Assembly: GCF_038396675.1 (NCBI RefSeq)
Contig: NC_088924.1
Coordinates: 32,210,001 to 32,274,000, forward strand
DNA length: 64,000 nucleotides
From: Hydra vulgaris
Taxonomy: Eukaryota; Cnidaria; Hydrozoa; Anthoathecata; Hydridae
Direction: 5' to 3'
A model generated the notes under the pieces. It saw only the letters and a program-made list of their open reading frames with translations. It had not been told where the DNA came from and ran no database searches. Of this stretch, positions 10,921 to 24,342 are shown piece after piece (within the stretch, counting starts at the first letter, position 1; each line of letters starts with the position of its first letter). The position numbers were made by a program, and so were the translations under genes.

Positions 10921-12379
10921 TAATCTTGATTCAAGATCCTAAAGCTAAAAAAGACTCGATATCGATATTAAATACGCTCTATGAAAAACTAAACCAATTT
11001 TTCAGAAATTAATTGCTTGTAATTATTAAAATTTTCACCTTTTAAAAATTTTTAAAATAAAAAGGGTCCATGATGATTTTATAATATATAATTTGGGTAA
11101 CGGGTTGGAAAAGGTTGGGAAACACTGATCAAGATGCTTTAAAAAAAAAATGAAAAATTGCAAAACAGATCTTTGATATCATCAAAGATCTGTTTTGCAA
11201 TGCAATGATGCTTGCATTGCAAAACAGAAAATATTAGGAATTAATAAATTACGAAGAATATTTGTTTCGTGAAAAAATATAGAACCACTATATGGAATTT
11301 GTTGATGGTTGTACTTCTTTTAGTGAAATTTTATATCTTATTTAGATTCTTATATCCACATTTAAATGTGATTTTTATTTGGAACTAAAATAATAATTTT
11401 GAGAAAAAGTAAAAAAAAATGTAAAAAGCAAGACAAAAGAGCTGATTTTTAAAACAAATATTCTAAGAAACGATTTTAAAAAATTGCGAGCAAATATTAT
11501 TTACTCCATCATAGTGTAAATCAGCTGATCAAATAAGATAAGCTGATCTTTAGTGTTGATACTCACAAGGTTTTGAGGAAAGTCTTCTGAAAAAAGTCGT
11601 AACCTATTTAGCAAAAGCTCCAAGAATGTGTTCAAGCGTTTACCTAATATTACTGGAGACATACAAACACTTATGCAAGTCAGAATTTATGTATCTTCGA
11701 AGTAAAATTACTTTTTCGATGTACATAAACTTTATCAATCCAGGATGTGGTATAATATTGATGTTATTTTAAAAATAACTTTAAATGGAAATATTAAAAA
11801 TTTATAAGAACTTGAGAAATTTTTTCTTTTGTTTTTGATAAGATGAAAATAAAAAGTTTTCTTGTATTCAATAAAAAAGTTGACCTAATTGAAATGGTAT
11901 TTTTAAATGGCACTTTGATGATATTAATAATAAAATTGAAAGTTTGACAAAATATGTAATTGTTTATTAGAGGGATGTTTTCATCCTTCTGATGAGCATT
12001 TGGACCTTTTGCTTCTAGTAACTTTAAAGAGATTCCAAAGTACTACTAACATATTCTTAAAAAAAAACATTTTTTAAATTAAAATTTTACTCTATGGTAG
12101 CAGATGTTTATCGAATTGTTAATCCTTTATAATTCATCTTGCTAAGAATTACAAAAGTGTTAAGGATAGCAGTGTTTATCGAAGATATTTGAAGTTTAGG
12201 TTAATATTTCAATTCTTTTTTTTTTTTTTTTGGATTTTTTTATCTTCATAAATTTTGTTGTTGTTTAACAGCAAAATTTTAGACAAAATTATTTTTGTTT
12301 ATTAACCTAAATTAAAGAATTATTGAAAAAAGTTTAAGAAAAAATTATATTTATATTTTATTTTATTAAATTATATTTA
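10921..12379. other. No gene seen
   Basis: AT-rich. An inverted pair around 11161-11227 (gcaaaacagatctttgatatcatc with its complement, then repeats of tgcattgcaaaacaga) is the only structure I noticed. Confidence 0.45.
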
Positions 12380-13312
12380 GGGTAGATTAGGGTAATATGA
12401 GCACCTTAAGCAAAAATTGGAATAATTTCAAAAATAATTAAGCTAGATCCAAAATTTTTGCGAATAAACAATATTTAGGGATCCCTTCTCATGATCCACT
12501 TAGATATTTGGGCACCCGAAATTTTTTCTTAAAAACACAGAGGTTTTAAAAAAGTCACAAAAATGCTCATATTACCCAGACCACTTGGTAATATGAGCTC
12601 TTTAAATTAGCTCACAAAATAACATTAATTTTGTAAAAAAAATACCAACCTGACAATTAGAACTAATTTTTGGAATATAATGATTCGTTATTAACAAAAC
12701 TTATCGTTAAAAGATCAAATTTAAGGCCACTTTTTGTTGAAACAATACTACTATGTTTTCCGCAAGAAAAGAAAAAAAAAATTAGTTTGTTATTTTTTCA
12801 ATTTTATCAATTCAAACCTTTGAACGATAAAAATTTCATTTTTTTGAATTTAAATTACAGAAAAATATTTAGTATTGTTAAAATATTAAAAAGTTTTACT
12901 ATATTTTATTTTTATTCGAAAAACCAATTTAAACCACTGCTTTTTTAGGACTTTAAACTACGTAATTTCAATAAAATTCACTGGGTAATTTGAGCATGCT
13001 CATATTACACAAAAATGGCATCTTTAAATAAAGTCAAAACTAAATGTTTCTATGCATTGTTTTTCAAGCCAAAAAGGATTGGATTTTTAGCTAACATATT
13101 TTTCTTTATGAAAAAATTAATTTCATTATTTTAGCACCAAAATTTCACGCCACGGATTTATTCATGCATGATGATATTATTTTAAAAACGCAAAAAATTT
13201 AACAGCGTTTTAATTAGATGATACCCGCTAATTACTGCATATAGATTTATACTAATTGTACTGATTTCTGTAATCACCACATAAAGTCGATTAAAAAATG
13301 CATAGCAGCTTT

Positions 13313-13575
13313 ATCCAGTGAAAAAGCGCACATGGGATACGCGTGGATTTTTTCCATATATAACCCATGTGGGGATTATTATTTTGTCCCATGTGGGTTT
13401 CATATGGTAAATCCCACATGGATTCCATATGGTAAATCCCATATGGGATACACGTGGGTTTTTACCATATGTAACCCATATGGGGATTATTATTTTGTCC
13501 CATGTGGGTTTCATATGGTAAATCCCACATGGGTTTTATGTGGTAAATCCTAAATGGGATAAAGGTGGAAAATAC
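13313..13575. repeat. Left array of CCCATGTGGG-type dyads
   Basis: Starts at a ccagtgaaaaa terminus and consists of imperfect self-complementary units built on CCCACATGGG, CCATATGG and ACGTGGG, spaced by short A/T spacers. It is open on both strands as 67-73-aa frames full of Gly, Trp, Tyr and Pro; these are artefacts of the repeat. A matching array lies in inverse position at 20450-20651. Confidence 0.7.
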
Positions 13576-13903
13576 TACATGTTATAGATCTTAAATGCCG
13601 CATATTTTAATTCAAATGGTATAAAAGTAGTCAATACTAGACAAATGAAAGTCCAAATGCTTTTATGATAATTTTTAAAATTCTTTTAATTTAAAAATTA
13701 TTTAAATAGTAATTTAAAATTAATCATCGAAGCTTTCAGAGAGGCTTAACTTAATCTGGTATTTGCTACTTTACCCCATTTGGTATTCAAAACGCTTCGG
13801 CGTGTATAATAACAAGGTTTTTAGTATCTTCTAACTTTCTTCAAACATTTTCTAAAAAAAAATATAAATACAAATATATATAAATATAAATATATATAAA
13901 TAA

Positions 13904-13905
<2 letters not shown>

Positions 13906-13981
<76 letters not shown>

Positions 13982-14030
13982 AGAGAGAGAGACAGAGAGA
14001 CATAGAGAGAGAGATAGAAAGAAAGAGAGC
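13906..14030. repeat. (TA)n microsatellite followed by (GA)n
   Basis: About 70 bases of uninterrupted TA, then a GAGA-rich stretch to about 14030. No gene; the open frames here are repeat artefacts. Confidence 0.95.
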
Positions 14031-14314
14031 AATTTTAATTATTAGCCAGGTTGAAGTCATTAATGACTACAATATTTCACAAATAATTATTTCTTAATTT
14101 ATTACTTACAATGACTAACGTATTATGGGTAATTGAACACATATTATGCGTAATGAGCTTGAACCCATGAGGAGAATCCTGAATCAATTCAATTGATCAA
14201 TTAGGATAAGTAGTTAAACAAAAAAACAAAAACAAAAATGTAAAAACCTACTTTTTCAATGATGTAGACGTTGGGTGCAATAGCCACTGAATGCAAAAGT
14301 ATCTTTACTTTTTC

Positions 14315-14322
14315 GTCACACA
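14315..14322. other. Left 8-bp target-site duplication of the P-like element
   Basis: GTCACACA, identical to 17603-17610 at the other end of the element. Eight bases is the TSD length of P elements. Confidence 0.85.
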
Positions 14323-17300
14323 CACGGCCTTCTATAATAACAGGCCTTGACATCGCGCAAAATGCCGTAAAAACTGAAGGCCGATTAAACTTTCACTTTT
14401 ACTTATATTGATATATTTTTATATTAGGTAGGGTGTAATGGCAGTCTATGTTTTCTAATAATAATCTCTAGTAAAGACGGAAATATAAAAAGAAAACCAA
14501 AAAATTGTTATAAGATAATCATATTTTTCGTATTTCAAATTTCATTAAGAATATTTATGTAATATTAAATAGTATCAATAACAAGCAGAACCATAACAAA
14601 GTATATACCTATATATTAGAAAGATAACTGTATTTTTAATTTTTTTTGCTAAAAATGGTAACAATAAAAATCACCAACATTAAAAAACACCAACAAAAGT
14701 TGATTCAAGCAAAAAAAAAGTTTTATCAATATATCTCAACAGGGTAAATATTTACAAATCCAAACATATTGAGAGACATATAGGCTAATGAGAAAATAAA
14801 AAACATAACAAGTAAATAGCATAATAAATTACAAAACTAATTTTCACATAAATTATGATAGCTTTAGTATTTTAGTAATTAGTGAGTAATTCTTTAGCAG
14901 AATTTTAGAATATACTCTGCATTGTTTTTTTGTGATTTTAAATTTATATTTAGCAGCAATGAACTGAAACTGAGTAACACAAAATGTTCTGCATAAAGGG
15001 TCAGTAGCACCTTGAAAAAAAAAAAGCAAAATATTGACCATTAGAAAAGAGTATCAGAAGGAATTTCAAGTCCGCCTCTGTTTAGGCTAAACAGATAACT
15101 TCCATATTTATAATAATAATTGGTAGAATCATCATAAATTTTTATTTTGCTTTTTTGCACATAACCAGCTATGTAAACTATAGCCACTAATGTAGATTTA
15201 TTAACTGAGCTTTCAAGATCATGTATATTATCCAGAAGTTTTTTTTCATTAGTAGAAATATCTCTAAAACATGTCACAAGTATGACCATCGATACCATCA
15301 ACAGGAATGCCAAGTTGTAATATCAATTTAGTATGTTGAATATTAATTTTTTCAATTACAGATTTAGCGTTTATAAAGTAAGTACCTCCAGATCCCTGTC
15401 GAAGCTTAGAAAAAGCTTTTTCAAGTGGATCTGTTGAAAACCAACCTAATAAGACATACTTTGCTCCATTACTCAACAAAGTTTCTACGAGATCAATAAA
15501 GCCATTACATAATGTGCTATTGCATTGCTAGTATCTAGCGTAAGCTGTTTTACACACTTACCTGTAGGTTTCATAAAATTTGACAGTTCAGCAATATCTC
15601 ATAGCAGTTGTAACTGTTGATCACCAACTGAGTGGATTTCTCCGCATAATTCATTTCTAAACCGAATGCCAGCACCAGGTGCTTTGACATTAACAACATT
15701 CGAAAAAAAATTATTTTTTCAATAAATACAGCAGTACCTTCAAATGCTTTATTTTCAATCTCTGGATGCGTTCTTAATGCAGCTACTGTTTCTTCGCAAA
15801 AAAACAGACAAACAAAACTTTACAGATTGTCTCTCTATTGGTTTTGGATAAACTGATTTAGCTGTAAGTTTAGAGAGTTTAAAAAGACTATTGCACTTAG
15901 TTTTATATAAAGTTTCTAAATCACTCCACTTAGCCAAAGCCAGTTCTTTATTGTTCAAAAATTGAAGTTCCCCAGTCTTTTTTGTCAACCAATTGTTTCG
16001 TATATATTTTAAGAGATGCACATAATCATACAATAAATATATACCTGATATTGTTAACCATGGTTTACTATCAACTGTTTTAAACATTCCAAAAAATCTT
16101 TGATTTACACGGTTACCATCAGTAATTATTACCAGTGTCTTACTATTTTCAATATTATTTATTGTATCAACAATTTGTTGACATTGAGCAAACCGAAATT
16201 CAGAGGAAAGATTTGCAACAGGTTGAGCTCTACATATAAATTCTGGACCTCCAAAAAGACATTTAATCATAAATGATAAAATTGTTTTAGCTAACTTTTC
16301 AGGGTAGTTTACTGCTTGACCAAACAAAGCACCTCTTTGGTAAAGTAATGAAGCTTTGACATAGACCTCATCAATTAGTAGTATGGAAGTTCTTTTCAAT
16401 GGATTTAAATTCATAAAAATACTATTTATGAAACTTAGGTCCTCCATTGAGCTTATTTTTGAAGTCAATCGTGTAAAAGTCCTTATACTTGGCAACTTGT
16501 AGTCAATACACAAACAATCATATAAACTTCGTCGCATAGCAAAATACTCATATGCTCTACATTTAATATCTGAAGTATATAAAACTTCACTAACATTAAC
16601 TTTTCTCATTGCATTAAGGTGTTCGAATAGAATATTTGACTGAAGCGAACTTTCTTTATTTTTTAAAAATCTAACTGCTTCAAATAAAGCTGATTTTGTT
16701 TTTATTAACTTTAATTTGTTTACAGCTAAAGATGAAATATTTTAAGTTGTGCCATTATGGTTAGCTACAAATGAATAATCATTGAAAATTACTAAAACAA
16801 ATAATGGAACACCAAGTTTGTACATTTTTGATTGTATGTGTAAACTTTTTTTATTAAGCTGGAAGACAATAACATCGTTATTATCACTTAACAAAGATTG
16901 AATATCGTCAAATAAGTTCATCCTTTTTAAGAAAATCATTTAACTCATTTGGTAAAATGCTTCGAAAACCGCTTGAAGTTACAGTTTTTCTAACTTTACT
17001 TGCTGGTGTGGCTAAACAACTAGGCGGAATATTTTTAAAAACAGATGGTGGGTTTAAAGGTCGTTGCTTCCCATATTTGCTTTCAAAAAGTGCTTCATTT
17101 GGCCAATGCAGTTGACATACTTCTGTATAGTCTGTAACAATAAAACCAGTTCTTGGGATAGCTTCACTACATCTTTTTCTCTCCTCTAAATTCTTCGGGA
17201 ATTTATAAATTGATATTTTTGTTGTAGTTGAGTATTGATATTTTTGTTGTAGTTGTAATTGATATTGTAGTTGTAGTTGTATAAATTGATATTTTTGTTG

Positions 17301-17602
17301 TAGTTGAGATAGTTCGACTTGCAAAGAGATACACAGCATTTTAAAGGCATTTTAATTATTAAAAAAACTTATCGTTATTTTGACAATATTATTACCTTAC
17401 AATGTTAATGCCTTGAACCTTACAACATTATTGCCTTGAAGTTGCGCTATCTAATTTATAAACCAATCAAATTTTAAAGATTTATTAAAAAAACGCGAAT
17501 ACAATGTTAAAAGATGAAAATGTAAACACAGTATTAGGAATTAGCCTTCAGTTTAACAACTTTGTTGCGCGATGTCAAGGCCTGTTATTATAGAAAGCTG
17601 CT
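14323..17602 (-). mobile_element. P-like DNA transposon, full length, decayed
   Basis: A 3280-bp element with terminal inverted repeats. The left end and the complement of the right end share TTCTATAATAACAGG followed by CCTTGACATCGCGCAA; the outermost 8 bases are more diverged. Eleven bases further in, both ends carry AACTGAAGGC at the same distance, like the subterminal repeat of Drosophila P. It is flanked by an exact 8-bp TSD. The only gene is a broken minus-strand THAP-transposase. It has a hallmark TSD and recognisable ends, so it inserted long after the surrounding elements. Confidence 0.88.
14853..17350 (-). pseudogene. P-element-type transposase (THAP domain), broken
   Basis: Would be a DNA transposase acting on the TIRs of this element. 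The likely original start is ATG at 17348-17350, giving MPLKCCVSLC, the first Cys pair of a C2CH THAP zinc finger. A TTGTAG/TTGATATTTTTG minisatellite (about 17216-17310) then shifts the frame. The finger resumes as YKFPKNLEERKR and VCQLHW, with AIPR between. The catalytic body at 15755-16609 has ILLIDEVYVK, GQAVNYPEKLAKT, KCLFGGPEF, VIITDGNRVNQRF and VHLLKYIRNNW, diagnostic of P/THAP9 transposases. The insertion domain and C-terminus follow in other frames: FSTDPLEKAFSKLRQGSGG (15264-15479), then VYIAGYVQ and LNRGGLEIPSD (15041-15313), then the tail to 14853. At least four frame breaks and stops near 15640 and 15490 make it inactive. Confidence 0.9.
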
Positions 17603-17610
17603 GTCACACA
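17603..17610. other. Right 8-bp target-site duplication of the P-like element
   Basis: GTCACACA, the direct repeat of 14315-14322. Confidence 0.85.
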
Positions 17611-17799
17611 TAATATAATATTCTGAAACTAATAAACAAGCATCTAAATTTCTATAAGTAAATTTATTCTTTGATCATTGCCTTCATATCCTATCTTATT
17701 TTCATATCATAATCTATTATGGTATTATTTATATAACATATCACAACAATATTATTAATTTTGTGATGTTCAAATATCATATGAACATTCTCTAACATG

Positions 17800-18302
<503 letters not shown>

Positions 18303-18305
<3 letters not shown>

Positions 18306-19294
18306 TATTTAGGCTATGGGATCATCCATAAATGATGCCAGTAGATAGAGGGGCAGTGTGAGTTTAATAATAATTGACAATGGGGAGGGGATGTTGAGAC
18401 CAAAATAATGTCAATTAAAAAATTGAATTAAAAAAAAAAGTTAAATATTTTATTTAAAAAAAAAAGTAAAACAATTTATGCTAGCTATAAGCAGGTTTTA
18501 GAGGTATTTACACCAACAATGTGGTCTAAAAACTTCTTGCTCTTGTTGCTTAAAACTATAGAGGATCATAGGAAAAACAATTTAAATTCAGAAATTAGCT
18601 TGCTTATCTGAAAGAACAATTTATGTTTTTGTTTTTTTACTTTTAGTACTGTTGAGAATAAATGTATAATTGAACCAGAAAAAAATTGATGGTATATGCA
18701 TTTTTTATATTATATTAACAATTCAGATATACCATCATAATATGATAACAAAAACTGAAATCATTTTCAATGGGAGATGGAAAAAATTGACTGAGTTTGA
18801 TAAAAGGTGAAGGTGTTCAATAAACCGGGTCATCATCTGACAACATTATGCATAGATGACCCTATGATTTAGGTAAAATAAGTAATCAATTTGCCATATT
18901 TGTCTTTAGAAAGTGTAAGAAAAAAGCATTGTTATGCTGAGAACCTACCTATTGAGCAAGCTTTGACCACCTATTTTACAAATTTGAGAGACAGAAGTGA
19001 AAGTGCGAATCGCAAAAGAACTAATAACAATGCTTTAAATTGATTTTAACTTTTTAGACCAACATTTATATAGTATTTAGTAATAATAAATGAAGTTTAC
19101 ATGATTTTTATAATTTGTATTTATTTCCATTAATTATCAGTTGTCAGTCTCTATTTTATAAAATGAATTAAAAAACTATTTATTTATAGTATAATAATAA
19201 TAAATAAATACTAGTTTCCTAATGCTATTATCATCACAATGTTAATGGTATTTGTTTTAAAGCGAAATTTTGTATCAATTTTATTGTTTTAATG

Positions 19295-19297
<3 letters not shown>
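18303..19297. other. Spacer inside the inverted duplication, TIR-like debris
   Basis: No gene. 18315-18340 (gggatcatccataaatgatgcc) resembles ends of common DNA-transposon families, and 18824-18866 (ccgggtcatcatctgac, then gatgacccta) may be related debris. No pair with a TSD could be defined. Confidence 0.35.

Positions 19298-19371
<74 letters not shown>
19298..19371. repeat. (TA)n microsatellite
   Basis: About 74 bases of TA with one TT-A interruption near 19326. Confidence 0.95.
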
Positions 19372-19944
19372 TTTACTTTATTTACAACACCATTTGATAT
19401 ACAACAAACCCCTACAAAGCTTACAATAATTCAGTTAAAATTCAATCTGAGTTATTGAAACGTAATAAAATTAACATCAATAGAAAAGTAAAGCTGTCAT
19501 CATTTAAAATATAAAGTGTGTTGTCAAAATATGTTGAAAATAAAATTAAGTAACTAATAAAATCACGTTCAACAATAATAAACATTCTTACTGTAGTAAA
19601 AAATAGTATTAACTGATAAATTTGAACAAATAAATATAAAATTAACAAAAACAATGAATAAATAAGAAATTTAACTTGAACTTTAACTAAATCTTGAATT
19701 TGAATTAATTGGTACTAATTTGTTCAAGCATAACCTTAAAAAATAAGTTTATATAATAAATTTTATGTATAACTAGTTATACATATAGATAACTATCAGG
19801 AGTTATATGTATAACTATATGCATTTTAAAGCATATTATTTTATTTAAACATTACTTTAGATAATATTACTTTGAAACCCGGACCCAGCTTTATTCTCAA
19901 TAACACTGTGGTACTCCAGATTAAAAATTGAAAAGTTTCTGTAA

Positions 19945-20190
19945 ATATCCTGTTTTTGTTCCTCAATGCAGTTCGTAAGTCCTTAAGTCTTAAGAACCTT
20001 ATTATATCTCAAGTTAAAAGTTTTTTTCTTTTTTTAATAAAGAAAATTGGGAATTCTTTGACTTTCAAACCTGCATTTCTTTGTGGGACACTGCAGTGTC
20101 CCATGCATGTAGGATTGGTTTTTGACAACATTTCAACTTGCATCAGTTAATTGTTTGCAAATAATTTACTCAAGATCTATACTCAAATAA
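19945..20190. repeat. Right arm of the long inverted duplication
   Basis: Reverse complement of 17800-18087, with the same 18-bp dyad GGGACACTGCAGTGTCCC at 20085-20102. A 64-aa frame (19956-20150) lies in it; a diverged version of the same peptide (VRKSL followed by an aromatic/hydrophobic run) is read from the left arm, so the arms could derive from a coding fragment, but I recognise no family. Confidence 0.7.
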
Positions 20191-20449
20191 CTATTATATT
20201 ATCCTAATAATACGTCTATTTGCACAAATCTTAATCTTATTTAATCTTATATAAAGAAAGATAAACATTATTCGTGGTACTTACATACTTGCTTGCCATT
20301 CTCTATATAAATATAAAATATTTTCACGCAATATAAACATAACGCAATGAAATTTTAAAAATTTTTTTTTTAGTTTTTTTTAAAAAGCAATGTCGATTTA
20401 AAAATTGCAATGTCGATTTAAAATTTTTTTTTTAGTTTCCAGCTTTCAA

Positions 20450-20651
20450 ATTAATTCCCATGCAAATCCCACAGGAAACCCACGTGGGATTTCCCATGTG
20501 TGTAAATACCATATGGTTCCCACATGTAACCCATTAAGGTGACAAATTTCCATACGGATACCACATGGGAAAATCCGTCCCACGTAAATCCCATCAATCC
20601 TACACGGAACCCACGCGGAACCCATGTGGGACGCGTTTTTATTTTTCACTG
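20450..20651. repeat. Right array of CCCATGTGGG-type dyads
   Basis: Inverse counterpart of 13313-13575. Units such as CCCACGTGGG, CCCATGTG, CCATATGG and CCCACATG end at tttttcactggg (20641-20652), the complement of the left terminus ccagtgaaaaa. Together the two arrays look like the ends of one family of dyad-rich MITE. Confidence 0.65.
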
Positions 20652-20876
20652 GGTAACTTCACTGCTTACATCAAAGAAATCTTTAAGTATGCTCATATTA
20701 CCAAGGTGCTCATATTACCCTAATCTACCCTATATAAAAATTATATTTTTAGTTCGCGTAATCACGAAATATACATTTTTGTGATGTCGCTCATTTAATC
20801 AAAACTCTAAATAATTTTAAAAACTCTTATTGGAACCAAAACCCTCAAAACCTAGTGGTGAGTTTGATCGTATCAA

Positions 20877-20990
<114 letters not shown>

Positions 20991-22140
20991 CAATTATTAT
21001 TATGATGGTGGTAGTGGTACTGAAAATCTTGATGATGATAATCATCATTATCATTTTTATTTTAAATGAATATGATTTTATGAATCTTAAAATTATAAGT
21101 CATTAAAACCTTTTTAAGTTAAAGATTATGTGATAACATGGTTTCAATAAATGTAAATGAATGGGATCTTAGCATGTTTTATGATGATGTTAGTCTTTAA
21201 ATTGGGAATTAACTCAGAGAAGAACGTATTCAAATTATTCACAGTCGCAATTGCTTCTAAATTTAGCTGCAGAAGTAAGGATGCATACTTTTTTAAATGA
21301 AAAAGAGCTAAAAGTGTTTTCTTTAATAATCTTGGTATTTGAATTTTTTATTTTTTGGTATTTGAATTTTTTATTTTTTGGTATTTGAATTTTTCAATAT
21401 TGCTGGTAATCGACTTAATTACGGAAATTATCATGGAAGAATGCAGAAAGTTTGAAAAGTTGATACTACTGACAAACTCTGTTCTGCCGAGGAAAAAACC
21501 ACGCCAAAATATTATAAAAATTAAATAACTTGAGCTATAATTATCTATTTTATAATTTATTTGCATACTTATAGCTTTTATTAAACAAATTTAGTTTCAA
21601 CTAAATAATTTAGTTTAGAAACTTAAAAGAATTTAGAATTTTGCGGTTTTGCTTTTTATTTTTGTCTATCTTGTTCTTTATTGTACATCTCTATTAGCTG
21701 GTTCTTAAAACAAGATTTTTGATAAATATTTGCTGGCACCTTATTAATGTGTTCTAAATAATAAAATAACACTGGAATTTTAAAATGTTTTGATAAAAAA
21801 ATATGTTTCAAAATATTTTATGGTCTATAGCAAACAGACCTTGGAACATTAAACGGGTCCCTAATAATACTTTTAAAAAAAAGTTATAAAGCTAGAGCTT
21901 TAAAATTTCGACTTTGATAGAGCCAATTATTAGAGCTTGCATCAATTTATAAGAAACCAAAGAAATTTTCTATTTACCCCATTTTGAAACAAACTGGTTT
22001 AAGAGGCTTATTTAAAAAAAAATGTAAATAATAACAATCTTATGCCTTATTATTAACCATTTGGTTTTAAATAGTATAGTTTGTTGAAGTTAGTTGGGGT
22101 TCAGTTTCGCTCTGAATATATTAAAAAATACTTGCTTCAA
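20991..22140. other. No gene seen
   Basis: AT-rich. It contains three tandem copies of a 22-base unit (ttggtatttgaattttttattt) at about 21333-21395. Confidence 0.5.
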
Positions 22141-22260
22141 AAATACAGAGTGGTGCAGAGTAAAGGCATGTTTTTCGAACCACTAGTACGCGGCGATGGG
22201 AGGGCTATTGACCTTGAACGAATGTTGGCAGACGGCCCAAACAATGCCGTTTCAGTTGTT

Positions 22261-22968
22261 ATGGAGCATTGGAGCGTACAACATCGTGTGTTCGTTGTCG
22301 AGAATTTTTTAGAAACAATGATTCTGTAGTCACAGTGCAACGTCATTTTCGTCAATATTTTAGAGTTGGACAATCAATTGGACGTCAATGTTCAAAACTG
22401 TCGGTATTGGGCATCGGAGAACCCTCAAAAATTACACCAAAGACCTTTGCACAGTTTACAGGTAACAGTGTGGTGCTGCATTTAAAATTTGAAGATTTTT
22501 GGACCCTATTTTTTTGAAGAGGAAGGAATTGCAGTTACTGTTACATCAGCTCGCTACGTTGAAATGTTAAACAACTTCCTTCATCCAGAACTCGAAAGGA
22601 GTCAAGTGAACACGAGAGACATTTGGTTTCAGCAGGATGGTGCCACAGCTCACACGGCGAGAGTATCCATGGAAGTGGTTCGACAAATGTTCTCAGGACA
22701 TGTGATTTCGAGATTTGTTGATGTTCACTGGCCCCCTCGCTCACCCGACCTGTCGATATGTGACTTCTTTTTGTGGGGATAATTGAAATCAAAAGTGTAC
22801 ATGAACAAGCCTCGCACACTCGATGACCTTAAGAATTCTATTCGTCTGAAAATTGAAGCCGTGCCGAATGAAATGTTGGAGAGAGCCGTCCTTAATTTTC
22901 AGAAGAGGATCCAAATTTGTATCCAGCAAGAAAGACGTCATCTCAAAGAAATTATTTTCCGATCCTAA
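22261..22968 (+). pseudogene. Mariner-type transposase with DD41D spacing, internally deleted
   Basis: Remnant of a cut-and-paste transposase. The start ATG at 22261 gives MEHWSVQHRVFVVENF. A +1 shift near 22305 continues the N-terminal helix-turn-helix (NNDSVVTVQRHFRQYFR). The protein then jumps in another frame to QNCRYWASENPQ, so the region with the first catalytic Asp is deleted. The rest is clear: GPYFFEEEGIAVTVTSARYVE, WFQQDGATAHTA, HWPPRSPDL, CDFFLWG, then a TAA where Tyr is expected, then LKSKVYMNKPRTLDDLK and HLKEIIF to the stop. Counting from the Asp of QQDG to the Asp of CDFF gives 41 intervening residues, the spacing of the rosa-like DD41D group. Inactive. Confidence 0.88.
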
Positions 22969-24342
22969 ATATGGTATGTAATTTCAAAAACTGCATTAAA
23001 AAACCTATCATTTAATACTTGTTTTTATTATTTTCAACCCATTGTGTCCCAGTAATTCAATATTTAAATTACTTTTTATGGGACAGCAGATTAATAAAAA
23101 TTATTAATTTCAATTTAAGTCGAAAAATGGCTTTAATTTGTTTATTTAAGGATCGCTTCAGAGTTTTCTTTTTTTTTTTTGATATGCTTTATATTCATGA
23201 GATCTAAATATTATACCAAAGTATTTTTTTTTTTTTTTTTTTTTAATATATGTTTGCCGTATATTAAAATTTACAATGAAATAAATCGTGTTAATAAATA
23301 AGAGAGCTGGAGCAAGCAGAAGACATGTATGGCTGCATTTAAATTTTTTTTGCAAGATCCCTATGCGACTGACATATTTATCTTTAAATCCTTTCTTTTT
23401 TCTACTTCCAACTTCTTTTTTCATAGATTAAGTCTGTTCATAATTGCCCCAAAACAAATTGAATGAGGATAACGATTTTAAAAAGAAACATCTAAAATTT
23501 ATTTAACACCTGCTTACTCATTTCAATCCAATAACAATGATAACCAATACTTTTTACCGTTACAATCAAACAAAATCGCATTAGTTTCTGTGTGCAAAAA
23601 AATTTGAAAGTAAATTTTTAAAATAAATATGCGAACTAGCAAAAAAAAAAAAAAAAACTTAAATAGTTCTTAAATAATTTAGAATATGATTTCTGCATGC
23701 CAAGTAAACAAAGTTAATTACGTGATACAAAAAAAGGCGTTCTATTTAAAAACAAATTTTTTGATAAATGCGCCCGTTTATATTTAACTGGACACTTAAA
23801 TTTTCTTTTTTATAAAGTTTTAATCAATTTTAAATTACTTTTTTGTTAATTTAGATTTATAATCAGAGTAAATTTTAAACTCTAGTTAAAGTAAAAATTA
23901 AACCTTTTTTAGAACTTTTTATATATGTATATATAATTATATACAAATAATATTTTTTCGTAAATTGCATAAACATGATGCACAAAACAATTATATTTTT
24001 TTAAATATCAAAACACAATATAAACATCTGCCAGGTGAACTTCAAAGTCTTTATATCGAAAAAATTTGACTAATTTAGAAAAATTAGTCAAAAAATTTAT
24101 CGAAAAAATTTGAGTTAGCAAGTTTAGTGTTTACATACTTCAGAAGCGGCGTCCGAATTTAGTGAAATTGTTTACGACTTTCTATTATATTATGAACAAA
24201 AGATTTCACGCATAGTTTTAGGAATTTCATTAGCGTTGCACTTCCATCTATAATACTTCCATGGTTTGACCTACAATATGGCGTCGGAACAACATTGTTT
24301 ATATCGTGACGTCAATCGAACACTATGTACACAAATGCTATA
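22969..24342. other. No gene seen
   Basis: AT-rich with homopolymer T and A runs near 23160-23260 and 23641. No exon or element ends that I can pair. Confidence 0.45.

Noticed and set aside
13311..13553. Two overlapping frames with repeated Trp/Gly/Tyr peptides on both strands
   Set aside because: They read the CCCATGTGGG dyad array; open frames on both strands follow from its self-complementarity.
13821..14060. Long Tyr-Ile frames here and at the other (TA)n tracts
   Set aside because: Microsatellite artefacts.
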